Assembly (NCBI GenBank): GCA_017307735.1
Contig: JAFKGR010000008.1
Span: 62,001 to 126,000 of the forward strand
DNA length: 64,000 nt
Direction of reading: 5' to 3'
Source of the DNA: Chitinophagaceae bacterium
GTDB lineage: Bacteria > Bacteroidota > Bacteroidia > Chitinophagales > Chitinophagaceae
Below are positions 19,935 through 29,257 of this stretch, piece after piece (within the stretch, counting starts at the first letter, position 1; each line of letters starts with the position of its first letter). Under the pieces are notes generated by a model. The model did no database searches. It was given only the letters and a program-made list of their open reading frames with translations, and was not told where the DNA came from. The translations under genes and the position numbers were made by a program.

Positions 19935-20831
19935 ATGCCTGATGTTAACCGTGAAGAGAGGGGACTGCAATTAAAGGAAAAAGCATTCAAAAACACCCTT
20001 GTAATTTTTGCTTTGCTATCCGTAGTAGTATTGCTTGCCATTTTTATTACACTGCTCTTTTCTTCAATGCCTTCTTTGAAGGCATTGGGAATTTCTTTCT
20101 TTTATAATAAAGATTGGGATCCTGTGGCAGATAATTTCGGCGCATTGCCATTTCTGCTCGGAACGCTGATCACTTCTTTTCTGGCGTTGATCATTTCCAC
20201 ACCCTTTTCCATAGCCATTGCACTGTTTCTCGGGGAATATTATAAGAAAGGAATCATGGCTGAAATTTTTAAAAATATGATCGATTTGCTGGCGGGCATC
20301 CCATCTGTTATTTATGGATTCTGGGGGTTGTTTGTGCTGGTGCCCTTGGTTCGTTCTCTTGAAATGAAACTTGGGGTTGCACCTTATGGAGTGGGAATAT
20401 TTACTGCATCGCTTGTGCTGTCAATCATGATTTTGCCCTATTCGGTATCCCTGTCGCGACAGGTTATTTCCATGATGCCCGGTCATTTAAAGGAAGCCGC
20501 CTATTCTCTCGGTGCTACCCGGTTGGAAGTAATTACAAAAATTACGATTCCTTACACAAGATCAGGATTGTTCGCAGGTTTGTTATTGGCATTGGGCAGG
20601 GCGTTGGGTGAAACGATGGCAGTGACCATGTTGATCGGAAATTCACACATCCTGCCAACGGGTATTTTTAGCGCAGGCAATACAATGGCAAGTGTGATAG
20701 CCAATGAATTTTCAGAAGCTACCGGTACAGTATATACGTCGGCACTGATAGAAATGGGACTGTTTTTGTTTGTAGTGGTAACCGTTATCAATATCATCGG
20801 GAAGCAGGTTATCAAACGGTTCACAGCGTGA
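19935..20831 (+). CDS. pstC: Phosphate ABC transporter permease
   Basis: A 298-residue inner-membrane permease with six spans. The conserved loop FYNKDWDPVADNFGALPFL is diagnostic for PstC, and the EAA-type cytoplasmic loop reads YSLGATRLEVITKITIP. It follows pstS after 84 bases and precedes pstA by 25 bases. Confidence 0.95.
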   Translation: MPDVNREERGLQLKEKAFKNTLVIFALLSVVVLLAIFITLLFSSMPSLKALGISFFYNKDWDPVADNFGALPFLLGTLITSFLALIISTPFSIAIALFLGEYYKKGIMAEIFKNMIDLLAGIPSVIYGFWGLFVLVPLVRSLEMKLGVAPYGVGIFTASLVLSIMILPYSVSLSRQVISMMPGHLKEAAYSLGATRLEVITKITIPYTRSGLFAGLLLALGRALGETMAVTMLIGNSHILPTGIFSAGNTMASVIANEFSEATGTVYTSALIEMGLFLFVVVTVINIIGKQVIKRFTA

Positions 20832-20856
20832 TGGTTGAATAAGTCATTTACATAAA

Positions 20857-21747
20857 ATGAAGCAACAACAAATAAATAAAGAAAGTGAAACGACCGGAGC
20901 GATGCTCAGGCATATTCGCATCCGGAACAGGAAAAATTATTTGTTCAAAGCATTGATTATTGGTGCAACGGTAATGTGTACACTGCCTTTGTTGTTCATC
21001 CTGTTTTATATTTTCCGTCAGGGGTTTACTGCCATTAACTGGCAATTTTTTACCAGCCTGCCCAAACCGGTAGGTGAAACCGGAGGTGGTATTTCAAACG
21101 CAATAGTGGGCAGCATTCTGATTTTACTGTTATCATGTGTCATGGCAATCCCGTTTGGTGTGGGTATCGGGATTTACCTGAGTGAATCGCCCAAATCACG
21201 ACTGTCGTATTACGGGCGTTTATCCGTTGACGTATTGCAGGGCATTCCCTCCATCGTAATCGGAATTATCATTTATCAATGGGTGGTGCGGCCAATGGGA
21301 GGTTTTTCAGCCTTTTCGGGAAGTGTAGCGCTGGCATTGATGATGCTTCCTTCCATTGTAAAATCCACTGAGGAAACATTGAAACTTTTACCGGAGTCGT
21401 TGAAAGAAGCTTCGCTGGCACTCGGTGTTCCATATTACAAGACCATTATGAAGGTAATTGTCCCCACCGGTTTAAGCGGTATCCTGACCGGTGTCATACT
21501 GAGCATTTCAAGAGTGATTGGCGAAACGGCGCCATTGCTCTTTACCGCTTTTGGAAACCCGTTTATGAGTACCGATATTTTTAAACCTATCAGCAGCCTT
21601 CCGCTGATAATATTTAATTATGCCACAAGCCCGTACCACGACTGGCACCAGCTTGCATGGGGTGCATCTCTTATTTTGATTGTGATAATTTTAATTTTAA
21701 ATATTATTTCTAAAATAGTACAACGTAAATGGAAAGTACAATTTTAA
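20857..21747 (+). CDS. pstA: Phosphate ABC transporter permease
   Basis: A 296-residue second permease of the Pst system, with the N-terminal cytoplasmic stretch, a GGGISNAIVGSI segment before the transport domain and the EAA loop SLALGVPYYKTIMKVIVP. Its last 19 bases overlap the start of pstB, implying translational coupling. Confidence 0.95.
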   Translation: MKQQQINKESETTGAMLRHIRIRNRKNYLFKALIIGATVMCTLPLLFILFYIFRQGFTAINWQFFTSLPKPVGETGGGISNAIVGSILILLLSCVMAIPFGVGIGIYLSESPKSRLSYYGRLSVDVLQGIPSIVIGIIIYQWVVRPMGGFSAFSGSVALALMMLPSIVKSTEETLKLLPESLKEASLALGVPYYKTIMKVIVPTGLSGILTGVILSISRVIGETAPLLFTAFGNPFMSTDIFKPISSLPLIIFNYATSPYHDWHQLAWGASLILIVIILILNIISKIVQRKWKVQF

Positions 21748-22487
21748 AAACAAGAAATTTTAATGCCTTCTATGGGGAAAACCATGTTCTGAAAAACATC
21801 AACATTGATATTGATAAGAACAGTGTGTGGGCAATTATGGGTCCTTCCGGTTGCGGAAAAACTACTTTTATCCGTTGTATCAATCGTATGCACGAACTCA
21901 CGCCCAATGCGCATGTACAAGGTTCAATGCAATTGGCCGAGGAAGAGGTATATGAAATGAATCCGGTATTGTTGAGAAGGAAAGTGGGTATGGTATTTCA
22001 GCGGCCCAACCCGTTTCCCACCATGAGTATTTATGAAAATGTGATCGCCGGTTATTCATTGAACGGAATTAAATTAAACAGGAAAGAAAAGGATGAAATT
22101 GTTGAAACTTCACTGCAGAGAGCCGCATTGTGGAATGAGGTAAAAGATACTCTTCATAAAAAAGGTTCTTTTTTGTCGGGTGGCCAGCAGCAAAGGTTGT
22201 GTATAGCGAGAGCCTTGTCCATGAATCCGGAAATATTATTACTTGATGAAGCTACTTCGGCGCTTGATCCGATTTCTACTGCCAAAATAGAAGAACTTAT
22301 TTATGAACTTAGCACTCAATTTACCATCATGATGGTAACGCACAATATGCAGCAGGCAGCGAGGGTGAGCAATAAAACTGCATTTTTTTACCTTGGCGAA
22401 TTGATAGAAGCAGATGCCACCAAAACTATATTTACGAATCCTAAAAACGAAAAAACACAGGATTATATCCGCGGACATTTTGGATAA
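21729..22487 (+). CDS. pstB: Phosphate ABC transporter ATPase
   Basis: A 252-residue ATPase. Walker A is GPSGCGKTT (38-46), the ABC signature LSGGQQQRL near 150 and Walker B LLLDEATSALD. The family-typical phrase INRMHEL follows Walker A. It overlaps pstA and is followed 24 bases later by phoU. Confidence 0.96.
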   Translation: MESTILKTRNFNAFYGENHVLKNINIDIDKNSVWAIMGPSGCGKTTFIRCINRMHELTPNAHVQGSMQLAEEEVYEMNPVLLRRKVGMVFQRPNPFPTMSIYENVIAGYSLNGIKLNRKEKDEIVETSLQRAALWNEVKDTLHKKGSFLSGGQQQRLCIARALSMNPEILLLDEATSALDPISTAKIEELIYELSTQFTIMMVTHNMQQAARVSNKTAFFYLGELIEADATKTIFTNPKNEKTQDYIRGHFG

Positions 22488-22511
22488 AACAAACATTATA
22501 AAAAGTAAGAT

Positions 22512-23237
22512 ATGGCATTAACGAAATGGAATCAAAAGCTTACGCCTCTTGACAATGAGCTTCAGCAACTGAAGCAGGAAATTATCAGTATGGGCCACCT
22601 GGTTTTAACCCAGTTACAAAAAGCACAGGAAGCATTGGAAGACATGGATCGTGATCTTGCACGGGAGGTTATCCTCACTGAAAAAAGAGTCAATGCATTT
22701 GAATTAAAAATTGATCGCGATTGTGAAAATATTCTTGCCCTGTTTGCGCCGGTTGCCATTGACCTTCGTTTTGTACTGGCAATGTTGAAGATTAACACAA
22801 ATCTGGAACGAACCGGTGATATTGCCGAAGGCATTGCTAAGTTTATCGTGGATACCAAAGATGGATTTGATTCCGCACTGTTGGAATTGACTCGTACTAC
22901 GGAAATGTACCTACAGGCAAACGAAATGGTATTGGATGTGATGAATGCGTTGGAGAGAGAAGACACGCTGCTTGCACGAAAGGTCTTTAAAAAAGATGAT
23001 TTGCTCGATGAAATCAATAAAAATGCCGCCTCATTGGCAGGAAAATATATCAAAGAAAATCCTGAAAAAACAGAATCGGCATTATACATTTTATCTGTTA
23101 TCCGCAAACTGGAACGTGTGGGTGACCAGGCAAAAAACATGGCCGAAGAAATAATATTTTATTCTGAAGCCATGATATTGAAACATGAGAAAAAAAGCAG
23201 GAAGAAAAATGAAGGTGAAAAGGAAGATGGGAATTAA
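22512..23237 (+). CDS. phoU: Phosphate signalling regulator
   Basis: A 241-residue all-helical protein with two PhoU repeats; metal-binding motifs such as E.KVNAFELKIDRDCE and LERTGDIAEGI / LERVGDQAKNMAEE are clear. It links Pst transport activity to the PhoR kinase and damps Pho signalling when phosphate is plentiful. Last gene of the operon; the C-terminus is a Lys/Glu-rich tail. Confidence 0.93.
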   Translation: MALTKWNQKLTPLDNELQQLKQEIISMGHLVLTQLQKAQEALEDMDRDLAREVILTEKRVNAFELKIDRDCENILALFAPVAIDLRFVLAMLKINTNLERTGDIAEGIAKFIVDTKDGFDSALLELTRTTEMYLQANEMVLDVMNALEREDTLLARKVFKKDDLLDEINKNAASLAGKYIKENPEKTESALYILSVIRKLERVGDQAKNMAEEIIFYSEAMILKHEKKSRKKNEGEKEDGN

Positions 23238-23275
23238 TAGGAAGAGTTGTAAAAATTGTTGACTGTTGAAAAGTA

Positions 23276-24193
23276 TTATTTCTTTTTTAATGAAACACGT
23301 ACCTTCCGGACAAATGATACAGAAACTTCTGCAACTTCTGCTGCCTGCTCATTAGTAAACCCAAGCTTCATTATCAGGTTGCGAACCTCTTCGATTTTTC
23401 CTTTTTCCATACCCTTTTCCATGCCTTCTTCACGGCCTTTTTTCACTCCTTTTTCAAAATAGACATCAAATGTGTTCATGACTTCCCTTTTTATAGGTTC
23501 CGGTAACGAATTTAAAACATTTTCTGGTAATTTTCCTCTGCTGAAAACATAAAGTATTAGGCTCTTTTCTAATCCGGTTTCTCCGGGTGATGCGAGGATG
23601 AAAAGTCGTTCGGCATTGGTTTCAAGCCATTGTTTATCAAATGTATGTTTTAAAGCAAGAAATGATGCCGCCAGGAATTTGTTGTTTAAGGATTCAATTT
23701 CCCTGTCGCTCAATAACCCCAGATTATTGAAAACATAATCAAAGGACGGAAGGTAAAGTTTGAGGTCGTCATCCAGGCTGGCAAAGAGGTCTTGAAGTGT
23801 CTGATATTTCCAGTTTCGTTGACCATGATAGAGCAATACCGGTATCACTAAAGACAGGGATTCTTTATTCTGAATCTGCTTCTGGAATGCGGAAAAAATG
23901 TAACTGCCGATTTGTACGATTGTCTTTTTATCATAGGTGCTTTTATGCTCTATTAACAGGCTTATTTTAATGTTTCCTTTTTTGCTCCTGAGTTTACAGG
24001 AATAGACTATATCGGAGATTGATTTCTTTAACTCTTCGGAAAGATAAGTTTCCGGTGATTGTGTAAGAGTTGAGAAGTCCAGTTTTTCTACTACGAAACC
24101 CGGCAGGTAACTTTTGAAATAAGCGGTTGCGATTTCAATGTCAGCCAGAATGCTTCTGACAAAATCATCATGAGAGGGAATCCTGCTGTCCAT
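23276..24193 (-). CDS. Rpn family recombination-promoting nuclease / PD-(D/E)XK transposase-like
   Basis: A 305-residue protein of the Rpn (YhgA-like, transposase_31) family. The PD-(D/E)XK core is seen as SDIVYSC followed by LLIEHKST (E-x-K). The N-terminal HDDFVRSILAD and PVLLYHGQRNWKYQTL are characteristic. The C-terminal tail has a repetitive EKGMEKG-type helix and then a small helical end. These proteins are encoded in variable copy number and promote RecA-independent recombination in E. coli. It sits between phoU and phoR, where the two gene groups would otherwise converge. Confidence 0.85.
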   Translation of the reverse strand: MDSRIPSHDDFVRSILADIEIATAYFKSYLPGFVVEKLDFSTLTQSPETYLSEELKKSISDIVYSCKLRSKKGNIKISLLIEHKSTYDKKTIVQIGSYIFSAFQKQIQNKESLSLVIPVLLYHGQRNWKYQTLQDLFASLDDDLKLYLPSFDYVFNNLGLLSDREIESLNNKFLAASFLALKHTFDKQWLETNAERLFILASPGETGLEKSLILYVFSRGKLPENVLNSLPEPIKREVMNTFDVYFEKGVKKGREEGMEKGMEKGKIEEVRNLIMKLGFTNEQAAEVAEVSVSFVRKVRVSLKKK

Positions 24194-24256
24194 AACTGTA
24201 AAAATAGGATTTTAAAACGCTTAAAGTCTTCTGACAGAGGTTGTAATTAAATTCCA

Positions 24257-25966
24257 CTATTTATGTAGTTGAAAGATGAATTCTAAACCTCCTTCCTTCC
24301 TGTTTTTTACACTGATATTTCCATTGTGAAAGAGCACGGCATTTTTGACGATGGACAAACCAAGTCCTGATCCGCCTGTATCGCGCGTCCTTCCTTCCTG
24401 CACACGATAAAACCGTTCGAAGATGCGATTGAGATGGTCTTCATTTTTGATACCCACGCCTGTATCATAAAACAGGAAATAATAATATTCATCATCCTCA
24501 TTAAAAACAGAAATATTTATGTCTATATTTTCTCCCGCATACCGAATGCAATTTTCTACCAGGTTTCTGAAAATAGAATTGAGCAGATTGTAATTTCCCT
24601 TTATTGTTAGATTTTCGGGTAACTGCCACTTCATTTCAATATGCTTCTGTACCATTGCCGGAGTTTCTTCCTCCTTAAGTAAGGCTAACAAATGCGGGAT
24701 GTTTACATTTTCTTTTTCAAATGAACCAGGCGCTTCTTCCATCTTCGCAATCATGCCCATATCTTTTATCAGTTCGGATAACGTGATTGTCTGATTGTAT
24801 GCCTGTCGGATAAAATGTTGCTTTTTATCTTCCGGTATTGGTTGCTGCAAGACGGTTTCCAAATATGCCCTGATGCTTGTGACGGGAGTACGTAATTCAT
24901 GCGCTATATTTCCTGTCATCTCTTTTTTCAGGTTTCTTGTTTTCTCCTGTTGGGTAACATCTGTCAGCACCACTTCAAAACTTTTGTCATTAAAGATGTT
25001 TGCTTTTAGTGAAAAAGATTTTCCGTGTTTTTGGATCAGGGTTTCAAAATAGTTTCCGGTTTTATGCAGTAGAAATTGATGAAGGGGAGAGAAAACCGGC
25101 TCTTTTAAAACGATGGCTGCATCCATCACCGGATCTTCGGCAAGCTGATTCAGGTGTTGCAGAAACAATCCGTTGTAAAATTCAACTTTGCCGGCAGGCG
25201 AAATAAAACAAATACCTTCTTCTGAAATCTGGATATGCTGTAACAATTTTTGTTTTTCAAGAGCTAAACTTTTTCTATTATCCTCAAGTTGTAAATAGTT
25301 TTCAGTAATTTTTTTTCCAATTTCACCGAGTTCATCATTAGGGAATTGAATAGATGATGGATTATTGTCCGGGTTCATCACGAAATCGCGCAAACGCCTG
25401 ATGGTGGTGCCGAACTGCAGGGTGATTTTGTGAATAAAAAACAGGGAGAATAAAAAAAGAATCCCGAGAAAGTATAGGAATATATTCCCTGCCTTCAGGA
25501 ATTGTTGCAACTGGATGTTATAGGGAAGAGCTACTCTTACATATCTGCCGGAATACTTCTTTGCATAGTAGAGATAGGGATGATGTGTGGAAGCGGATTC
25601 CCGGATATCGGCGCCTTTTCCTTTGGCCAATGCCAGTTTTATTTCGGGCCGGCCTGCATGATTTTCCAGGTCAGGAAAATCTTTTACTACATTATCATAA
25701 AGTACTTTTCCGTTTTGGTTAATAACCGTTATCCTGAGTTCGGGTGGGAGTACGGCATGATATACTGAGATTTCTTCTGCATAATTATCGCCGTTGGTGG
25801 TTAATGAAGAATGGATAAGGTCGGCATATACATCTAATTTTTCTTCTAATGCTTCTGTCTTTAAATTCCTCTCTCTCGAATATTCAAAAACGCCAACCCC
25901 GATTACGAATATGGTAAATAACAAAGTAAAATACAGGAAAAGCCTTTGCCGGAAAGTCAGTTTCAT
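24257..25966 (-). CDS. phoR: Phosphate-type sensor histidine kinase
   Basis: A 569-residue membrane kinase: TM1 about 10-25, an extracytoplasmic sensor domain to about 160, TM2 about 162-180, HAMP-like and PAS-like segments, then the HisKA box with H356 in NIAHELRTP, N-box VENCIRYA near 470, G1 DTGVGI (501-506) and G2 GGSGLGLS (531-538). The gene overlaps the response regulator by four bases. Assignment as PhoR rests on this domain order and on proximity to pst and phoU. Confidence 0.85.
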   Translation of the reverse strand: MKLTFRQRLFLYFTLLFTIFVIGVGVFEYSRERNLKTEALEEKLDVYADLIHSSLTTNGDNYAEEISVYHAVLPPELRITVINQNGKVLYDNVVKDFPDLENHAGRPEIKLALAKGKGADIRESASTHHPYLYYAKKYSGRYVRVALPYNIQLQQFLKAGNIFLYFLGILFLFSLFFIHKITLQFGTTIRRLRDFVMNPDNNPSSIQFPNDELGEIGKKITENYLQLEDNRKSLALEKQKLLQHIQISEEGICFISPAGKVEFYNGLFLQHLNQLAEDPVMDAAIVLKEPVFSPLHQFLLHKTGNYFETLIQKHGKSFSLKANIFNDKSFEVVLTDVTQQEKTRNLKKEMTGNIAHELRTPVTSIRAYLETVLQQPIPEDKKQHFIRQAYNQTITLSELIKDMGMIAKMEEAPGSFEKENVNIPHLLALLKEEETPAMVQKHIEMKWQLPENLTIKGNYNLLNSIFRNLVENCIRYAGENIDINISVFNEDDEYYYFLFYDTGVGIKNEDHLNRIFERFYRVQEGRTRDTGGSGLGLSIVKNAVLFHNGNISVKNRKEGGLEFIFQLHK

Positions 25967-26655
25967 AAAAGATGAGAATTAAACCGGTATCCATATCCGG
26001 GACGGTTGGTGATTGCCATACTGTAATTTCCTAATTTTTTTCTGAGCCGCGCAATGTGTACATCAACCGTCCGTTCTGTGATATACGGCGTTTCGCTCCA
26101 TATTTTATGAATAATCATTTCCCTTGAAAAAATACTTTCCGGCTTTTGGGCAAGCAAGACTAATAATTCAAATTCGGTTTTTGTCAGTTCCATATTTTTA
26201 TCACTGATAAAAGCTTCCTTTAAATTAAAATCGATGGTCAGTTTTCCAATGGTGAGCCGGTGGTTTTCGCCGACAGCGTGGCGCGGAACCCGTGCACGTT
26301 TTAATACGGCCTTTATGCGCGCAATAACCTCTTTGACGGAAAAGGGTTTGGCAATGTAATCATCGGCGCCAACAGAAAATCCGGTCAACATATCGTTTTC
26401 AGTATCCTTTGCCGTCAGGAAAATAATGGGTACGGAAATATTTTCTCTTCTTAGTTTCTCTGCCATTTTTAGACCCGACATGCCGCCCATCATTACATCC
26501 AGCAGTATCAGGTGAAAATCTGAAATATTTGTTTTCAATGCATCTTCTGCAGAGTGAGCGGTTACCACTGAGAACCCCTCGCTTTTTAAATTGTATTCCA
26601 GAATTTCCGAAATGCTTTTATCATCGTCGACCAATAAAATTTTTGCAGATTCCAT
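25963..26655 (-). CDS. phoB: OmpR/PhoB-type response regulator
   Basis: A 230-residue regulator with an N-terminal receiver domain (acidic pocket D10-D12, phospho-acceptor Asp53 in LLLDVMMGG, lysine in AKPFS) and a C-terminal winged-helix DNA-binding domain (LTKTEFELLVLLA, VDVHIARLRKKLG). With the adjacent kinase it probably controls the porin-pst operon through the direct repeat at 17518-17535. Called phoB by context; other OmpR-type roles are possible. Confidence 0.85.
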   Translation of the reverse strand: MESAKILLVDDDKSISEILEYNLKSEGFSVVTAHSAEDALKTNISDFHLILLDVMMGGMSGLKMAEKLRRENISVPIIFLTAKDTENDMLTGFSVGADDYIAKPFSVKEVIARIKAVLKRARVPRHAVGENHRLTIGKLTIDFNLKEAFISDKNMELTKTEFELLVLLAQKPESIFSREMIIHKIWSETPYITERTVDVHIARLRKKLGNYSMAITNRPGYGYRFNSHLL

Positions 26656-26681
26656 ATTGTAAATTATACTTTTTTCCGGTG

Positions 26682-26689
26682 CGAAAATA
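26682..26689 (-). promoter_or_regulatory. -7 element of phoB-phoR
   Basis: TATTTTCG on the minus strand fits the TAnnTT(T/C)G variant seen repeatedly in this window, 26 bases before the phoB start. A TTTC lies near the expected -33 position. Confidence 0.4.
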
Positions 26690-26843
26690 AATTTAATTCC
26701 ACCGGAGAAAACGACAGCTCCTTCGTGCCGGGCGGGGGAGTAATTAAAATCGTTGATGAGAATTATTTTGAAAACTAACCCGGAATTAAATCAGGTTCAT
26801 CTGCTGAAAATAAAAAGAAAAAATTGTGCAGGTTTCCTTCTGC

Positions 26844-28121
26844 CTAATCATTTTTAAAAATCCTGCCATTCTTAAAAACCATAATCACCGACTCGATGTT
26901 GTGAATATCTTCCAACGGATTTTTATTCAACAAAAGAAGATCAGCAATTTTTCCGGATTGTACAGTTCCCACCTTGTTGTCAATTTTCAGGAGTTGCGCA
27001 GTATGCAGTGTCCCCGCCGTTATTGCATCGATTGGAGTAAGTCCCGCATCGCTTACAAGCAATTCAATTTCTTTTTGTACAAAAGCTTCCTGGTCATCAT
27101 CTGTTCCTGCACAAATTTTTACACCGGCTTTATAAGCCAATAAAGTGATTTCTCTTCCTGTTTCGTAGGCATATTTCATGGAAGTATCACGGCCGGCCAT
27201 TCTCTTGTAAGTGATGAGAGTAGCATCGAGAATGGTATTGTGCTGTTTCATCAATTGGAATAACGGCGCGAGATTAATGCCCTTCATATCCCAAAATTCT
27301 TTATTGTGGCGGTATCGTTTTGGAAAAGAAGATACTGAACTATATTTTTCGTAGAATACCAACGGTGCGTGCGAAATGGAATTGACTCCTGCTTTCACCA
27401 GATCGGAAGGCCTCGCCTGTTGTACCCATGCATGACCCCATACAATCAATCCCTGTTTGTGTGCTTCAGCGGTAATTTTATCCACGAGTTCGGATGTCAG
27501 ATCCGCGTATAATTTGATCCCTGAAGCGCCGGTTCCGACAGCCTCGGCTATTGCAAGAGGCATGTTGGTACTGTCTGTTACGGCACGCATATAGGACATG
27601 TCTCCGGATTTTGCGCCGCGCGTTGTGGCTATGGTTCGCGGATCTTTGAAAAACTGAGGGCCGGCCATGAGAGCCGAGTAATAAATATCAGGCGATTGAA
27701 TATCTCCGACCAGGGCATCGCGTGAGAGGCCCGCAAGTGTTCGGGCATCGCCCGCCATATCGCGCACCGTTGTGATGCCGGAGTGAAGCATTTCTTTCAA
27801 AACTTTCAGGGTGTTTTGCCTGTTGTCAACACCCGACGGGTCTGTGGCCATGTGCACATGCGAATCCATCAATCCTGGCAAAAGAAATTTTCCATTCAAC
27901 TGAAGAATGGCAAATGAATCAGGGATGCGCTGCGTTCCATCTGTAAAAATTTTGATTATTTTATTTCCGGAAATCAACACCGTCTGATTTGCCAAAGGAG
28001 TCTTGTGATTGGCATCTATGATACTGACACCGGTAAGAGCCGTATTATCCAGAGAAACCTGTGAAAAAATATTCAGCGGAAAGAAAAAGAGAAAGAAGAG
28101 AGCGTGGACGAAAAATTTCAT
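26844..28121 (-). CDS. Exported amidohydrolase family protein
   Basis: A 425-residue metal-dependent amidohydrolase with a signal peptide (MKFFVHALFFLFFFPLNIF). The metal pair is D-S-H-V-H, followed by GITTVRDM, HAWVQ, NSISHAP and the late metal aspartate in CAGTDDDQEAF. Its C-terminal GTVQSGKIADLLLLN is standard for this family (imidazolonepropionase/prolidase-like). The substrate is unknown. The start at 28121 puts the signal peptide at the N-terminus; an upstream ATG at 28160 would add a charged leader. Confidence 0.82.
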   Translation of the reverse strand: MKFFVHALFFLFFFPLNIFSQVSLDNTALTGVSIIDANHKTPLANQTVLISGNKIIKIFTDGTQRIPDSFAILQLNGKFLLPGLMDSHVHMATDPSGVDNRQNTLKVLKEMLHSGITTVRDMAGDARTLAGLSRDALVGDIQSPDIYYSALMAGPQFFKDPRTIATTRGAKSGDMSYMRAVTDSTNMPLAIAEAVGTGASGIKLYADLTSELVDKITAEAHKQGLIVWGHAWVQQARPSDLVKAGVNSISHAPLVFYEKYSSVSSFPKRYRHNKEFWDMKGINLAPLFQLMKQHNTILDATLITYKRMAGRDTSMKYAYETGREITLLAYKAGVKICAGTDDDQEAFVQKEIELLVSDAGLTPIDAITAGTLHTAQLLKIDNKVGTVQSGKIADLLLLNKNPLEDIHNIESVIMVFKNGRIFKND

Positions 28122-28329
28122 GATGAAAGATTTTGGAAGAATTAGTTTTCTGAGACGCAATTTATTTTATTTTGGGAGGAAGGAGAGTTAGTAAAGGGGG
28201 TAAAACTCAAAAAATCATTTCCACAATTCATTTCCATCATCCATTTATACGAAAACCTTATTTTAGTATCAGATTCTGTTGTCGAAAGACAATACAGTGT
28301 ATCAAAAAATAATTTTAAAAAACAACATT

Positions 28330-29061
28330 ATGCCTGAACAAAAAACTTTCGTTGCCAGTGATGAAGCCAAAGGAAAGGCCAAACAATTGCGCCTCTTTGC
28401 CGTCCTGGCGTGGGTTATTGCAATTGCCGGAGAAATTTTTGCCATTCTCAAACTGATTCACAATGAAACACTCACCTGGCTGATTGTGGCCATCGTTGTG
28501 ATTCTGATTCTGGCCGTAACTGGTTCGATGCTCTGGAAAAAAGCCAACAGATTGGACCCTGCTTCTGAAAAAGACAAAGTGAAATTTTTTATTCAAAACC
28601 AGTTGGGAGCTATCATCGGTGTGCTGGCATTTTTGCCACTGGTCATTGCTATTTTTCTGAATAAGGATACGGACAAAAAGACCAAAGGAATTGCCGGGGT
28701 CGTTGCCATTGTGGCTCTTCTGATCGCGGGTATTTCAGGAATAGATTTCAATCCGCCATCAGTTGAAAAATATACACAGGAAATCAATCAGCAAAACAGT
28801 GTGCTTGAAAAACTGAATCCCGGTGACAGCATGGTGTATTGGACGAAGGCGGGAAACAAATACCATATTTATCAGGATTGCCCTCACATCAAGGGCAGGG
28901 AGGGCGTGACTTATGGAACCGTGAAGCAATCATTTGAACAAAGAGGAATTTCCGAGTTGTGCAAAACCTGTCTGAAGAGAGCTATGAAAGAAAAAAATAT
29001 TACTCCCGAGGAATTGGGCATCAAGCCGGATGTGCTGAATGCGGCGGATACAGCGCAATAA
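28330..29061 (+). CDS. Four-span membrane protein with C-terminal Cys/His cluster
   Basis: I do not recognise a named family. The 243 residues contain four hydrophobic spans (about 21-41, 49-69, 92-112, 121-139) and then a soluble C-terminal domain with H179, C184, H186 (YHIYQDCPHI) and C211-x-x-C214 (ELCKTCL), a plausible zinc or other metal site. The start is the ATG at 28330; a TTG at 28279 would add an unlikely leader. It is divergent from the amidohydrolase gene. Confidence 0.7.
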   Translation: MPEQKTFVASDEAKGKAKQLRLFAVLAWVIAIAGEIFAILKLIHNETLTWLIVAIVVILILAVTGSMLWKKANRLDPASEKDKVKFFIQNQLGAIIGVLAFLPLVIAIFLNKDTDKKTKGIAGVVAIVALLIAGISGIDFNPPSVEKYTQEINQQNSVLEKLNPGDSMVYWTKAGNKYHIYQDCPHIKGREGVTYGTVKQSFEQRGISELCKTCLKRAMKEKNITPEELGIKPDVLNAADTAQ

Positions 29062-29257
29062 ACCGGTGTCATCAGCCTTTGTAAATTATTTGTAACAGAG
29101 TTGATCACTTTTTTTGGGTGGTCAACTTTTTTTATAGCAGATTCTTTGTTTAAGTTTTATTTTGTTTTTCTGATAACAGATATTGTTTATTGCACAGGGG
29201 ATTAAAATTGCAGACATTTGCATTCAAAAAAAATTGAACAGGAATAAGAATGCCATA

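Noticed and set aside
22562..23140. 192-codon antisense frame inside phoU
   Set aside because: Shadow of phoU; Ser/Arg-rich composition without motifs.
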